A stretch of 64,000 nt of DNA from DASYTH01 sp035762905 (GTDB lineage: Bacteria > Actinomycetota > Actinomycetes > Mycobacteriales > Pseudonocardiaceae), in the NCBI RefSeq assembly GCF_035762905.1, contig NZ_DASUCC010000080.1:1-64000 (forward strand), written 5' to 3'. The position numbers were made by a program, and so were the translations under genes. The notes under the pieces were generated by a model that was not told the DNA's origin, did not search any database, and saw only the letters and a list, made by a program, of their open reading frames with translations. Below, in pieces: positions 9,230-17,446 of this stretch; the first letter of the stretch is position 1, and the number at the start of each line of letters is the position of its first letter.

Positions 9230-10882
9230 ATGAACAACGAACCGATCGACCGCCGCCGGTTCCTGTCCGGCACCCTGGCGACGGCCGCGCTCGCCGCCGC
9301 CGGGCCGAGCGTCCTGGCCGCCTGCGGCTCGGGGTCCGGTTCGGACCCCACCGCGGCGACCGAGGGCCTGAAACTGCCCACCTACCAGAGGTTTGACCGG
9401 GTCAAGCCGGACCTGCTCGGCAACGAGCAGGGCCTGCTGGACGCGTTCCTGTCCTACCCCACGCCGCCGGTCAAGGCGTTCGACAGCCCGCCCGGCGACG
9501 GCGGCACGGTGTCGGCGTTCGTGCAGACCAACTCCCCGGTGCCGCCCGCCCTGCCACAAAACCAGTTCTGGCAGGAGCTGAACAAGCGGCTCAACGTCGA
9601 CCTGAAGCTCACCATCGTGCCCACGCCGGACATGGGCACCAAGTTCGCCACCCTGATCGCCGGGGACGACCTGCCGGACATCATCGAGCCGGCGCTGTTC
9701 CTGCCCAACGGAATGCCGACCGGGGTGGCCAACCTGCCGGCCTGGTTGGAAGCCAAGTGCCACGACCTCACCCCGTACCTGTCCGGCGACGCGGTCAAGG
9801 AGTACCCGTTCCTGGCCAACCTGCCGCCCGCGGCGTGGCGGCAGTGCCGGTTCAACGGCGGGATCTACGGCGTGCCGGTGCCGCGCGGCGTCGGCGGCAC
9901 GCTGACCTTCCGCCGCGACGATCTGCTGGCCCAACTCGGCGTCAACCCGAACCCGGCGAGCTTCGCCGAGCTGCGGTCGCTGGCCATGCAGGTGTCCGAC
10001 GCCAAGGCCAGCCGGTGGGCGTTCGCCCAGGCACCGACCGACTTCATCCGCCAGACGCTCGGCCTTCCGTGGCGGTGGAAGGAGGAGGGCGGCAAGTTCA
10101 CCAGCGGGTACGAGATGGAGCAGGCCAAGCAGGCGCTGGCGGACGCTGCGGCGCTGACGCAGGCCGGCACGGTCCACCCGGACAGCACCGCGAACAACGC
10201 GCCGGTGAAGAAGTGGTTCAACTCCGGGCAGGCGCTGTTCATCAGCGACCGGTACACCGCGTGGCCGCAGTACTTCGCCGACAACGTCGCCGGTCCGTCG
10301 TTCGCCATCAGCGGGTTGCGCCCGCCCAAGCACGAGGGCGGCGGGTTCGCCGGCACCTGGCAGGCCGAGCCCACCAACAACTTCACCGCGTTCAAGAAGA
10401 CCAGCGAGGACCGGATCAAGTACATGCTCCGGCTGGCCAACTGGTTCGCCGCCCCGTTCGGCACCGCGGAGTACCTGTTCAAGGTGTACGGCGTGGAGGG
10501 CGTGCACTACAACGTGCGCAACGGCGGCCCGGCGCGCACACAGGAAGGCGTGGCGCAGACCGCGTTGGGCATCATCTACATCGTCGACGCCCCATCGGTG
10601 ATCTTCATTCCGGGCAACCCGGACGCCACCCGCAAGTCCTACGACTACCAGGCCTCGATCATCCCGACGTCGGTGCGCGATCCCAGCGTCGGCCTGTACT
10701 CCGATACCTGGTCGCGTAAGCAGGGCCAGCTCGGCCAGATCATCAACGACGCGCAGCAGGACATCGTGAGCGGCCGCAAGCCGGTCTCGTCCTGGGACGA
10801 CGCCGTGAAGACGTGGCGCAGCACCGGCGGCGACGCCGTACGCAAGGAGTTCGAGGAGGCCTTCGCCCGCGAGAACAGCTAG
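9230..10882 (+). CDS. Extracellular solute-binding lipoprotein, LplA/YtcQ type
   Basis: The 550-residue protein is longer than typical family-1 binding proteins, as expected for the LplA/YtcQ group. Its N-terminus has a twin-arginine-like signal (DRRRFLSGTLATAALAAA) ending in a lipobox (VLAAC), so it is probably a Tat-exported lipoprotein. Ligand-binding lobes follow (LTIVPTPDMGTKFATLIAGDDLPD). It starts 16 nt after the second permease with GGAGG at a good distance. A strong hairpin at 10916-10951 closes the operon. The ligand is probably an oligosaccharide hydrolysed by the divergent cytoplasmic GH3 (inference). Confidence 0.88.
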   Translation: MNNEPIDRRRFLSGTLATAALAAAGPSVLAACGSGSGSDPTAATEGLKLPTYQRFDRVKPDLLGNEQGLLDAFLSYPTPPVKAFDSPPGDGGTVSAFVQTNSPVPPALPQNQFWQELNKRLNVDLKLTIVPTPDMGTKFATLIAGDDLPDIIEPALFLPNGMPTGVANLPAWLEAKCHDLTPYLSGDAVKEYPFLANLPPAAWRQCRFNGGIYGVPVPRGVGGTLTFRRDDLLAQLGVNPNPASFAELRSLAMQVSDAKASRWAFAQAPTDFIRQTLGLPWRWKEEGGKFTSGYEMEQAKQALADAAALTQAGTVHPDSTANNAPVKKWFNSGQALFISDRYTAWPQYFADNVAGPSFAISGLRPPKHEGGGFAGTWQAEPTNNFTAFKKTSEDRIKYMLRLANWFAAPFGTAEYLFKVYGVEGVHYNVRNGGPARTQEGVAQTALGIIYIVDAPSVIFIPGNPDATRKSYDYQASIIPTSVRDPSVGLYSDTWSRKQGQLGQIINDAQQDIVSGRKPVSSWDDAVKTWRSTGGDAVRKEFEEAFARENS

Positions 10883-10915
10883 AGGAGCTTGGGCCCACAA
10901 GGTCCAGCCATGGGT

Positions 10916-10951
10916 GCCACGCACGGGTTCGGTGGGCGGCCCGTGCGTGGC
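10916..10951 (+). terminator. Terminator of the LplBCA-type importer operon
   Basis: There is a perfect 12-bp inverted repeat, GCCACGCACGGG (10916-10927) and CCCGTGCGTGGC (10940-10951), with a 12-nt loop, 34 nt after the binding-protein stop. Confidence 0.75.
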
Positions 10952-10975
10952 ATTCGTGGTTTCTATGCTTGGTCG

Positions 10976-11926
10976 GTGCGCCGCATCTGGCTGATCCCGT
11001 TGTTGCTGCTCGCCGCGTGCTCGGCGCCGCCCGCGCCCTCGCCGCCGCCGGGCCCGGATCGGTGGACCGAGCGGGCCGCCGCGCCACACGCCCGCACCGA
11101 GGTGTCCGCCGCGACGCTCGGCAACCGGATCTGGGTGCTCGGCGGCATGGACGACGACGGCCGCCCGGCGCCGGACGTCATGATCTACGACCCGGCCGCC
11201 GACCGGTGGAGCACCGGACCGGCGCTGCCCGAGGGCGTGCACCACGCGGCCGCGGCCGGCGACGGCTCCCGGCTGTGGATCGCCGGCGGCTACGTCGATT
11301 CCGGCTCCGGCCACCAACCCACCGCCGCCGTGCGGATGATCGACTCGGCCACCGGCACCTGGTCCGACGGCCCCCCGCTGCCATCCCCGCGCGGCGCCGG
11401 CGCCCTCGCCTGGGACGGTTCCCGCCTGGTGTTCGCCGGCGGCGTCGGACCGTCCAGCCTGTCCGGCGACGTTTTCGCGCTGGAGAACGGATCCTGGCGC
11501 ACCCTCGGCCGCCTCACCACCGCGCGCGAACACCTAGCCGCCGCCTCCGACGGCTCCGGCTCGACCTACTTCCTGGCCGGCCGCCTCGGCGGCCTCGACA
11601 CCAACCGCCCCGACGTCGACCTGGTCACCGGCGCGGTGGTCACCCGCATCGGCGCCGTCCCCACCGCGCGCGGCGGCGTCGCCGGCTTCTACTCCCCCAC
11701 CCACGGCGCCTGCGTAGCCGGCGGCGAACAACCCTCCGGCACCTTCACCCAAGTCGAATGCATCCGCTCGGACGCAACCACCACCACCCTCCCCCCACTG
11801 ACCACCCCCCGCCACGGCCTCGGCGCCGTCTACCTCGACGGCACCGCCTACGCATTACTCGGCGGCCCCAACCCCGGCCTCACCGTCAGCCCCACCATCC
11901 AGGCGCTCCGACCCACGACGCCCTGA
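10976..11926 (+). CDS. Kelch-repeat lipoprotein
   Basis: The 316-residue product has a signal peptide ending in a lipobox (LIPLLLLAAC) and then about five kelch blades with the characteristic WxxGPxLPxxR and AGG patterns (NRIWVLGG, SRLWIAGGY, SRLVFAGG, CVAGGE, TAYALLGG). Such beta-propellers act in binding or adhesion at the cell surface; no catalytic motif is visible. I chose GTG 10976 since it begins the signal peptide and lies 6 nt after TATGCT (10964-10969), consistent with a leaderless mRNA. A longer form from 10889 would contain the upstream terminator hairpin, so I reject it. Confidence 0.75.
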   Translation: MRRIWLIPLLLLAACSAPPAPSPPPGPDRWTERAAAPHARTEVSAATLGNRIWVLGGMDDDGRPAPDVMIYDPAADRWSTGPALPEGVHHAAAAGDGSRLWIAGGYVDSGSGHQPTAAVRMIDSATGTWSDGPPLPSPRGAGALAWDGSRLVFAGGVGPSSLSGDVFALENGSWRTLGRLTTAREHLAAASDGSGSTYFLAGRLGGLDTNRPDVDLVTGAVVTRIGAVPTARGGVAGFYSPTHGACVAGGEQPSGTFTQVECIRSDATTTTLPPLTTPRHGLGAVYLDGTAYALLGGPNPGLTVSPTIQALRPTTP

Positions 11927-11993
11927 GGTTGCGCCGTAGTCCTCGCCCACGGCAGGCGATGCGCCGGGACGTCCGCACGCGAACACTGCGGCC

Positions 11994-13838
11994 ATGGTCG
12001 AAACCGCGATTGCTGATCACGGCCTGATCGGCGACCTGCACACCACGGCGCTGATCAGCACGGACGGTTCGGTCGACTGGTTCTGCTGTCCCCGGTTCGA
12101 CTCGCCGAGCGTGTTCGGCGCGCTGCTCGACGACCAGCGCGGGGGCCACTTCCGGGTGCGGCCGGCCGGCCAGGCGTACCACAGCAAGCAGATGTACTTC
12201 CCGGACTCCACCGCGCTGATCACACGGTTCTTCACCGAGTCCGGCGTGGGCGAGGTCGTCGACTTCATGCCGCCGCTCGGCCCGGTCGCAACCGACAACC
12301 ACCGGCTCGTGCGGATGCTGCGCTGTGTACGAGGCCGGATGAGCTTCGAGGTGGAGGTGGCGCCCAGGTTCGACTACGGCCGGGCAGCGCACCGCACGCA
12401 GGTGACCGAGCACGGAGCGGTGTTCGCCTCCGACGCCCTGACCCTTACGTTGCACGCCGTCCGGGATTCGGACGACGCCAAGCTCGCGCGGATCGAGGTG
12501 CGCGATGGCGATGTGCGGGTCTCGGTCGATCTGGTGGCCGGTCAGCTGCGCGGGTTGCTGCTCGAGTCGGCGGCGGACGGGCCGCCGCGCGAGATTCCCG
12601 TTGCGCGGTTCCAGGCACTGTTCGACGAGACGGTCGGCTACTGGCGGTCCTGGCTCGCGCGGTCCACCTACAGCGGACGGTGGCGGGAGATCGTGGAGCG
12701 CTCGGCGATCACGCTCAAGCTGATGACCTACGCCCCCACCGGTGGCCTGGTGGCCGCACCGACCCTGGGTTTACCCGAACAGGTGGGTGGCGAACGCAAC
12801 TGGGACTACCGGTACACCTGGATCCGCGACGCGTCGTTTTCGGTCTACGCACTGCTCGGTCTCGGGTTCACCGAGGAGGCCGCCCAGTTCGCGACCTGGC
12901 TCGGCGACCGGGTCCGTGACCACGCAGCAGGCGAAAGCGGTCCGCTGAACATCATGTACCGGGTCGACGGCACGTCGGATCTCCAGGAGGAGGTCCTTGA
13001 GCACTGGTCGGGCTACCGCGGCTCGCGTCCGGTGCGGGTCGGCAACGGCGCCGCCGGCCAGCTCCAGCTCGACATCTACGGCGAGGCCCTGGACAGCGTC
13101 TACTTCGCCGACCAGGCCGGATTGCGGGTATCCCATCAGGGCTGGACCGCGGTCCGCGAGGTGCTGGACTGGGTGGCCGGGAACTGGGACCAGCCCGACG
13201 AAGGAATCTGGGAGACCCGGGGCGGCCGGCAACCCTTCACCTACGGCCGCCTGATGAGCTGGGTCGCCCTCGACCGCGGGATCCGGCTCGCCACCGCACA
13301 CGGCCGACCCGCTGCGCTCGAGGGCTGGACCCGGGAGCGGGACGCGATCTACGACCAGATCATGCTGCGCGGCTGGAATCCCGAGCGACGCGCGTTCGTG
13401 CAGCACTACCACACCGACGTCCTCGACTCCGCCCTGCTGCGGATGCCCACCGTCGGATTCATCTCCCCGCGCGATCCCCAGTGGCTGTCCACACTGGACG
13501 CCATGGACACCGAACTGGTCACCGACAGCCTGGTCTACCGCTACGATCCGGCCGCGTCCCCGGACGGCCTGCGCGGTTCCGAGGGCACGTTCTCGTTGTG
13601 CACCTTCGCCTACGTCGACGCCCTGACCCGGGCCGGACGCACCGGCGACGCCCGCAACGCCTTCGAGAAGATGCTCACCTACGCCAACCACCTCGGCCTC
13701 TACTCGGAGGAGATCGCCCTGACCGGCGAACAGATCGGCAACTTCCCCCAGGCCTTCACCCACCTCGCCCTCATCGATTCGGCGATCACCCTCAACGCCG
13801 CACTCGACGCCGCTCAGCACCGGTCCCGCGCCAACTGA
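11994..13838 (+). CDS. GH15 family glycosidase, trehalase/glucoamylase-like
   Basis: The 614-residue cytoplasmic protein has the actinobacterial GH15 layout: an N-terminal beta-sandwich (IADHGLIGDLHTTALISTDGSVDW) and a C-terminal (alpha/alpha)6 barrel with GGERNWDYRYTWIRDASF. The probable general acid lies in DEGIWETRGG and the base in YSEEIALTGEQIGNFPQA. The IGNFPQAFTHLALI ending is typical of this group, whose characterised mycobacterial member is a trehalase. It lacks a signal peptide, favouring intracellular trehalose turnover. No Shine-Dalgarno sequence precedes ATG 11994; AACACT 6 nt upstream could serve as a leaderless promoter -10. Confidence 0.85.
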   Translation: MVETAIADHGLIGDLHTTALISTDGSVDWFCCPRFDSPSVFGALLDDQRGGHFRVRPAGQAYHSKQMYFPDSTALITRFFTESGVGEVVDFMPPLGPVATDNHRLVRMLRCVRGRMSFEVEVAPRFDYGRAAHRTQVTEHGAVFASDALTLTLHAVRDSDDAKLARIEVRDGDVRVSVDLVAGQLRGLLLESAADGPPREIPVARFQALFDETVGYWRSWLARSTYSGRWREIVERSAITLKLMTYAPTGGLVAAPTLGLPEQVGGERNWDYRYTWIRDASFSVYALLGLGFTEEAAQFATWLGDRVRDHAAGESGPLNIMYRVDGTSDLQEEVLEHWSGYRGSRPVRVGNGAAGQLQLDIYGEALDSVYFADQAGLRVSHQGWTAVREVLDWVAGNWDQPDEGIWETRGGRQPFTYGRLMSWVALDRGIRLATAHGRPAALEGWTRERDAIYDQIMLRGWNPERRAFVQHYHTDVLDSALLRMPTVGFISPRDPQWLSTLDAMDTELVTDSLVYRYDPAASPDGLRGSEGTFSLCTFAYVDALTRAGRTGDARNAFEKMLTYANHLGLYSEEIALTGEQIGNFPQAFTHLALIDSAITLNAALDAAQHRSRAN

Positions 13839-13884
13839 GCTGCCGCCCCGCCGAGCCGTCGACGTGATCAGGAGACCAGCCCGG

Positions 13885-14382
13885 ATGCCCGACACCCCCG
13901 CCGCAGCCGCAGTTCTCCGCGTCGGGGCCCGCGTGCTTCTCCTCGATCGCAACGATCGGATCCTGCTCATCCATGCGCGGGATCCCGACCGGCCCGAGCA
14001 TCACTGGTGGGAACTACCCGGTGGCGGCTGTGATCCCGGCGAACCTCCGACCCAGACCGCCCGGCGCGAACTGGCCGAGGAAACCGGCATCCTCGTCGAA
14101 CACATCGGCCCGCACCTCTGGGACCGCGAGACCCGGTTCCACTATCGCGGCCGCGAACACCACCGGCGCGAGAGTGTCTACCTCGCCCGGATCACCGACA
14201 GCGCACCGACCCTGCGGCCCAGGCACACCGCCAACGAGAAGGCCGGCCTCATCGAGCACCGCTGGTGGACCCAACCCGACCTCGCCGCCTGCCGCGACAA
14301 GCTACTACCGCCCAACCTTCCCGCCCTATTCGCCGACATCCTGCGCGGCACGCTTCGGCGGCCGGTCCTCCTCCTCGCATGA
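13885..14382 (+). CDS. NUDIX hydrolase
   Basis: The 165-residue protein has a complete NUDIX box, GX5EX7REUXEEXGU (GGCDPGEPPTQTARRELAEETGI), the Mg-binding signature for hydrolysis of nucleoside diphosphate derivatives. ATG 13885 is preceded by AGGAG (13870-13874) at 10 nt; GTG 13864 is in frame but has no ribosome binding site. It lies 46 nt after the GH15 gene on the same strand. The substrate cannot be inferred. Confidence 0.88.
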   Translation: MPDTPAAAAVLRVGARVLLLDRNDRILLIHARDPDRPEHHWWELPGGGCDPGEPPTQTARRELAEETGILVEHIGPHLWDRETRFHYRGREHHRRESVYLARITDSAPTLRPRHTANEKAGLIEHRWWTQPDLAACRDKLLPPNLPALFADILRGTLRRPVLLLA

Positions 14383-14410
14383 AGCTGCACGACGTCGGCT
14401 CCGCGCATTG

Positions 14411-14465
14411 TGGACCACGAACCGGAACGCCGGCCGGCGGCCGGCTCGGTGGTGGAGCCGGTCCA
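14411..14465. terminator. Possible bidirectional terminator
   Basis: The outer arms TGGACC/GGTCCA (14411-14416, 14460-14465) enclose a stable inner hairpin GCCGGCC-GGC-GGCCGGC (14429-14445). It lies between the convergent NUDIX and dehydratase genes. Confidence 0.45.
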
Positions 14466-14471
14466 CCTTGG

Positions 14472-15626
14472 TTACGCGCGTTGGGCTTGGCGGCGTTCCC
14501 AGCCGGATTCGAAGAGGTTGAAGTGGACGGCTACGCGGGGGTGTTGGGCCAGGAGGTCGTGGTTCAGCTCGACGCCGAGGCCGGGGGCGGTGGGGAGGGG
14601 GAAGTGGCCGGCGGTGACCTCGGGAAGGCCGGGGACGCAGTCGGACACGAAGGGGTCGGCGAAGTCGTTGAAGTATTCCTGGATCTTGAAGTTGACCATG
14701 GTGGCGGCCAGGTGCAGGTTGGCGGCCGTCGAGATGGCGCCGCCGACGTTGTGCGGGGCCATCAACAGGTAGTGGGTTTCGGCGGTGCCGGCGAGTTTCT
14801 TGGCTTCCAGGAGGCCACCCGAGTGGGTGATGTCGGTTTGCAGGATGTCGGCGGCCTGGGATTCGAAGAGTTCGCGGTAGTCATAGCGGGTGTGCAGGCG
14901 TTCGCCGGTGGCGATGGGGATGTCGGTGTGGGCGGCGACGGTGACGAGGGCCTTGAGGTTTTCCGGGGGAACGGGTTCCTCGATCCAGGCGGGGCGGAAC
15001 GGGGTCAGCAGCCCGGCCACGCGAATGGCGGTGGCGGCGCTGAAGCGGCCGTGCATCTCGATGAACAACTCGGCGTCGGGGCCGATGGCGTCGCGCACCG
15101 CCTCGACCAGCGACACCGAGCGGGCGGTCTCGTTGGCGTCGAGCTCGAACATGCCGGCGCCGAACGGGTCGACCTTGAGGCCCTGGTAACCGCGGGCCAC
15201 CACGCGCGCGGCGGCGGCGTTGAACTCCTCGGGGGTGCGCTCGACCTGGTACCAGCCGTTGGCGTAGGCGCGGATCTGGTCGCGCACGGCGCCGCCGAGG
15301 AGCTTGTAGACGGGCAGACCGAGGGCCTTGCCCTGGATGTCCCAGCAGGCGATCTCGATGATGGCGAGGGCGGACATGGCGATCTCGCCGGGGCGGGCGT
15401 AGTCGTACCGGGTCATCCGGTGGACCAGGCTCTCCACGTCGAACGGGTCGGTGCCCACCACGTGCCGGGGCACGGCTTCGGCCAGGTAGCCGTGCAGCGC
15501 GTCGGTATGGTTGAGCATCCGGACCTCGCCAAGGCCGGTGATGCCCTCGTCGGTCTGCACCTCGACAATGGTGAGATTGCGCCAGGCCGTGCCGAGCACG
15601 TGAGTGCGGACCCCGGTGATCTTCAT
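14472..15626 (-). CDS. Enolase-superfamily sugar-acid dehydratase (mandelate racemase subgroup)
   Basis: The 384-residue protein has the capping domain (MKITGVRTHVLGTAWRNLTIVEVQTDEG) and the barrel domain with GYQGLKVDPFGAG, the metal ligands in ELFIEMHGRF, IEEPVPPENL and ATGERLHTRYDY, and the catalytic His in LLMAPHNVGG. The KxDPFG and MAPHN blocks fit acid-sugar dehydratases of the galactonate/gluconate dehydratase type, which convert aldonic acids to 2-keto-3-deoxy acids. ATG 15626 has AAGGGGG upstream. It is transcribed divergently from the FadR-type regulator, zinc dehydrogenase and lactonase, which fits an oxidative sugar pathway. The exact sugar acid is unknown. Confidence 0.85.
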   Translation of the reverse strand: MKITGVRTHVLGTAWRNLTIVEVQTDEGITGLGEVRMLNHTDALHGYLAEAVPRHVVGTDPFDVESLVHRMTRYDYARPGEIAMSALAIIEIACWDIQGKALGLPVYKLLGGAVRDQIRAYANGWYQVERTPEEFNAAAARVVARGYQGLKVDPFGAGMFELDANETARSVSLVEAVRDAIGPDAELFIEMHGRFSAATAIRVAGLLTPFRPAWIEEPVPPENLKALVTVAAHTDIPIATGERLHTRYDYRELFESQAADILQTDITHSGGLLEAKKLAGTAETHYLLMAPHNVGGAISTAANLHLAATMVNFKIQEYFNDFADPFVSDCVPGLPEVTAGHFPLPTAPGLGVELNHDLLAQHPRVAVHFNLFESGWERRQAQRA

Positions 15627-15663
15627 TGGCGGACCCCCTTGAGCGCAACGAGGTGCATGGTCG

Positions 15664-15705
15664 ATGCTAGGTGGTTTGACTTTATCTATCAATCATTCGA
15701 TGATT
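15664..15705. promoter_or_regulatory. Divergent promoters with GntR/FadR-type operator
   Basis: The palindrome AATCAT-TCG-ATGATT (15691-15705) has perfect 6-bp arms. On the minus strand TTGATA (15691-15686), 17 nt and TAGCAT (15669-15664) make a promoter for the dehydratase. On the plus strand TTGACT (15676-15681), 17 nt and GATGAT (15699-15704) lie 6 nt before the regulator start. The palindrome therefore overlaps the -35 of one promoter and the -10 of the other, as expected for an autoregulated repressor. Confidence 0.6.
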
Positions 15706-15710
15706 CAGCC

Positions 15711-16439
15711 GTGAAGGCGGAGGGGCCGCTCGGTCGGCACCGGACCATGCACGGCCAGGTGGTGGAGTGGCTGGGCCGGCGCATCGTGTCCGGTGAGCTC
15801 GGCGACGGCAGCCAACTGCCCAACGAGGCCGATCTGGCCGCCCAGCTCAAGGTCAGCCGCGGTGGCATCCGCGAGGCGGTGAAGGCGCTCGCGGCCAAGG
15901 GTTTGGTCGAGGCGCGGCCCCGGCTCGGCACCCGGGTGCTGCCGCGCAGCGAGTGGAACCTGATGGACGCCGAGGTGATCATCTGGCGCGGCCGGCCGGC
16001 CGACCCGCAGTTCCTGCGCGAGCTGTTCGAGCTGCGGCTGATGGTCGAGCCGGGCGCCGCCTGTCTCGCCGCCGACCGGATCACCCCGGAGCAGGCCCGG
16101 ACGCTGGAGTCGGCCTACCTGGCCATGGCCGAATACGCCCCCCAACTTCCCGAGCGCGAGGCGGAGTTCGTCGAGGCCGACCTGACCTTTCATCTGACGC
16201 TGCTGCGGGCCAGCGGCAACCAGCTGGTCGAGCACCTCGGCCGGCTGCTGGAACCCAGCCTGCACCACGGACTGGAGGCCAGCTCGCACGTGCCGGGCGG
16301 GGTCGCCGCGACGCTTCCCCACCACAAGGCGGTGTTCCACGCCGTGCGGGACCACCACGCCCGCGCCGCCGAACGATCCAGCCGCCGGCTGATCGAGGCC
16401 ACCGCCACCGCCGTCGAGACGATGCTCGGCCCCCCGTGA
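15711..16439 (+). CDS. FadR-subfamily GntR transcriptional regulator
   Basis: The 242-residue protein has an N-terminal winged helix (GRRIVSGELGDGSQLPNEADLAAQLKVSR begins it, then REAVKALAAKGLVEARPRLG) and a C-terminal all-helical FCD ligand domain with RLMVEPGAACLAA, FHLTLLRASGNQ and HKAVFHAV. FCD regulators bind carboxylate metabolites, fitting control of a sugar-acid pathway. GTG 15711 is chosen because it directly follows a promoter -10 and the operator; ATG 15657 is in frame but would place both inside the gene. Its stop overlaps the next gene's start (GTGA). Confidence 0.88.
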   Translation: MKAEGPLGRHRTMHGQVVEWLGRRIVSGELGDGSQLPNEADLAAQLKVSRGGIREAVKALAAKGLVEARPRLGTRVLPRSEWNLMDAEVIIWRGRPADPQFLRELFELRLMVEPGAACLAADRITPEQARTLESAYLAMAEYAPQLPEREAEFVEADLTFHLTLLRASGNQLVEHLGRLLEPSLHHGLEASSHVPGGVAATLPHHKAVFHAVRDHHARAAERSSRRLIEATATAVETMLGPP

Positions 16440-17434
16440 GGGAAATATGGATCGACGAGCCCGGCCGGATCCGGGTGGCCGGCGCCGAGCCGCGCACCCC
16501 GGGCCCTGGCGGGGCGCTGGTGCGGGTGGCCTATGCCGGGATCTGCGGCTCGGACCGCGAGGTGCTCGCCGGTAGCCGGCCGGCGGCGTTCGTGCGCTAT
16601 CCCGTGGTACCCGGGCACGAGTGGTCCGGCACGGTCGAGGCGGTCGGCGACGGCACCGACCCCGGGTTGGTCGGAAAGCCCGTGGTGGGCGAGAACATCC
16701 GCGCCTGCGGGCGGTGTCCGGCCTGCCGGCGCGGCGACGGCAACCTGTGCTCGGCCGACTACGACGAGACCGGCTTCACCCGTCCCGGCGCCTGGGCGGA
16801 CCAGCTCATCGTGCCGGCGGGGGCGCTGCACGTGCTGCCGGCGGACAGCGACCTGCGGGCGGCGGCGGTGCTGGAGCCGGCCGCCTGCGTCGCGTCGGCC
16901 TGCGGCAAGCTCAGCCCGGCTCCCGGGGAGCGGGCGGCGGTGGTCGGCGCCGGCACCCTTGGCCTGTTGGCCACCCAACTGCTGGCCGCCCACCACCCGG
17001 CCGAACTGGTGGTGATCGACCCCAGGGCCGACCGGGCCGAGCTGGCCCGGCGGTGCGGGGCGACCGCGGTGCACGCCGATGCGCCCGCGACCGGCGGGTT
17101 CGACCTGGTCGTGGAGGCGGCCGGGGTCACCGGAACCGCCCGTACGGCGGTGCGGCTGGTCCGGCGCGGCGGCCGGATCGCGCTGATCGGGATCCCTGGC
17201 GCCGACGACGACCCGCCCACCCCGGCCGAGCTGGTGCTCGGTGAGATCACCGTGCACACCGTGTTCGGCGCGCCGACCCGGGCCTGGGCGGCGGCGGTGC
17301 GCGCGTTCGCCGCCGGCGCGCTCGATCCCGCCGTGCTGATCACCCACGAGGTGGGTCTGGCCGACGTGACCGAGGCGTTCCGGCTGCTCGCCGATCCGGA
17401 CTCCGGCGCGGTGAAGATCCTTCTCCGACCCTGA
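16436..17434 (+). CDS. Zinc-dependent sugar/polyol dehydrogenase (MDR superfamily)
   Basis: The 332-residue medium-chain dehydrogenase has the catalytic-zinc segments AGICGSDRE and GHEWSGTVE. Four cysteines of the structural zinc lobe are in CGRCPACRRGDGNLC, and the nucleotide-binding motif is VVGAGTLGLLA. The length and pattern resemble L-idonate 5-dehydrogenase, threonine dehydrogenase or sorbitol dehydrogenase relatives. It is translationally coupled to the FadR regulator and lies 12 nt before the lactonase gene, so it may oxidise a sugar or sugar acid of the same pathway. The substrate is inferred from context only. Confidence 0.88.
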   Translation: MREIWIDEPGRIRVAGAEPRTPGPGGALVRVAYAGICGSDREVLAGSRPAAFVRYPVVPGHEWSGTVEAVGDGTDPGLVGKPVVGENIRACGRCPACRRGDGNLCSADYDETGFTRPGAWADQLIVPAGALHVLPADSDLRAAAVLEPAACVASACGKLSPAPGERAAVVGAGTLGLLATQLLAAHHPAELVVIDPRADRAELARRCGATAVHADAPATGGFDLVVEAAGVTGTARTAVRLVRRGGRIALIGIPGADDDPPTPAELVLGEITVHTVFGAPTRAWAAAVRAFAAGALDPAVLITHEVGLADVTEAFRLLADPDSGAVKILLRP

Positions 17435-17446
17435 AAGGAAACCCGG

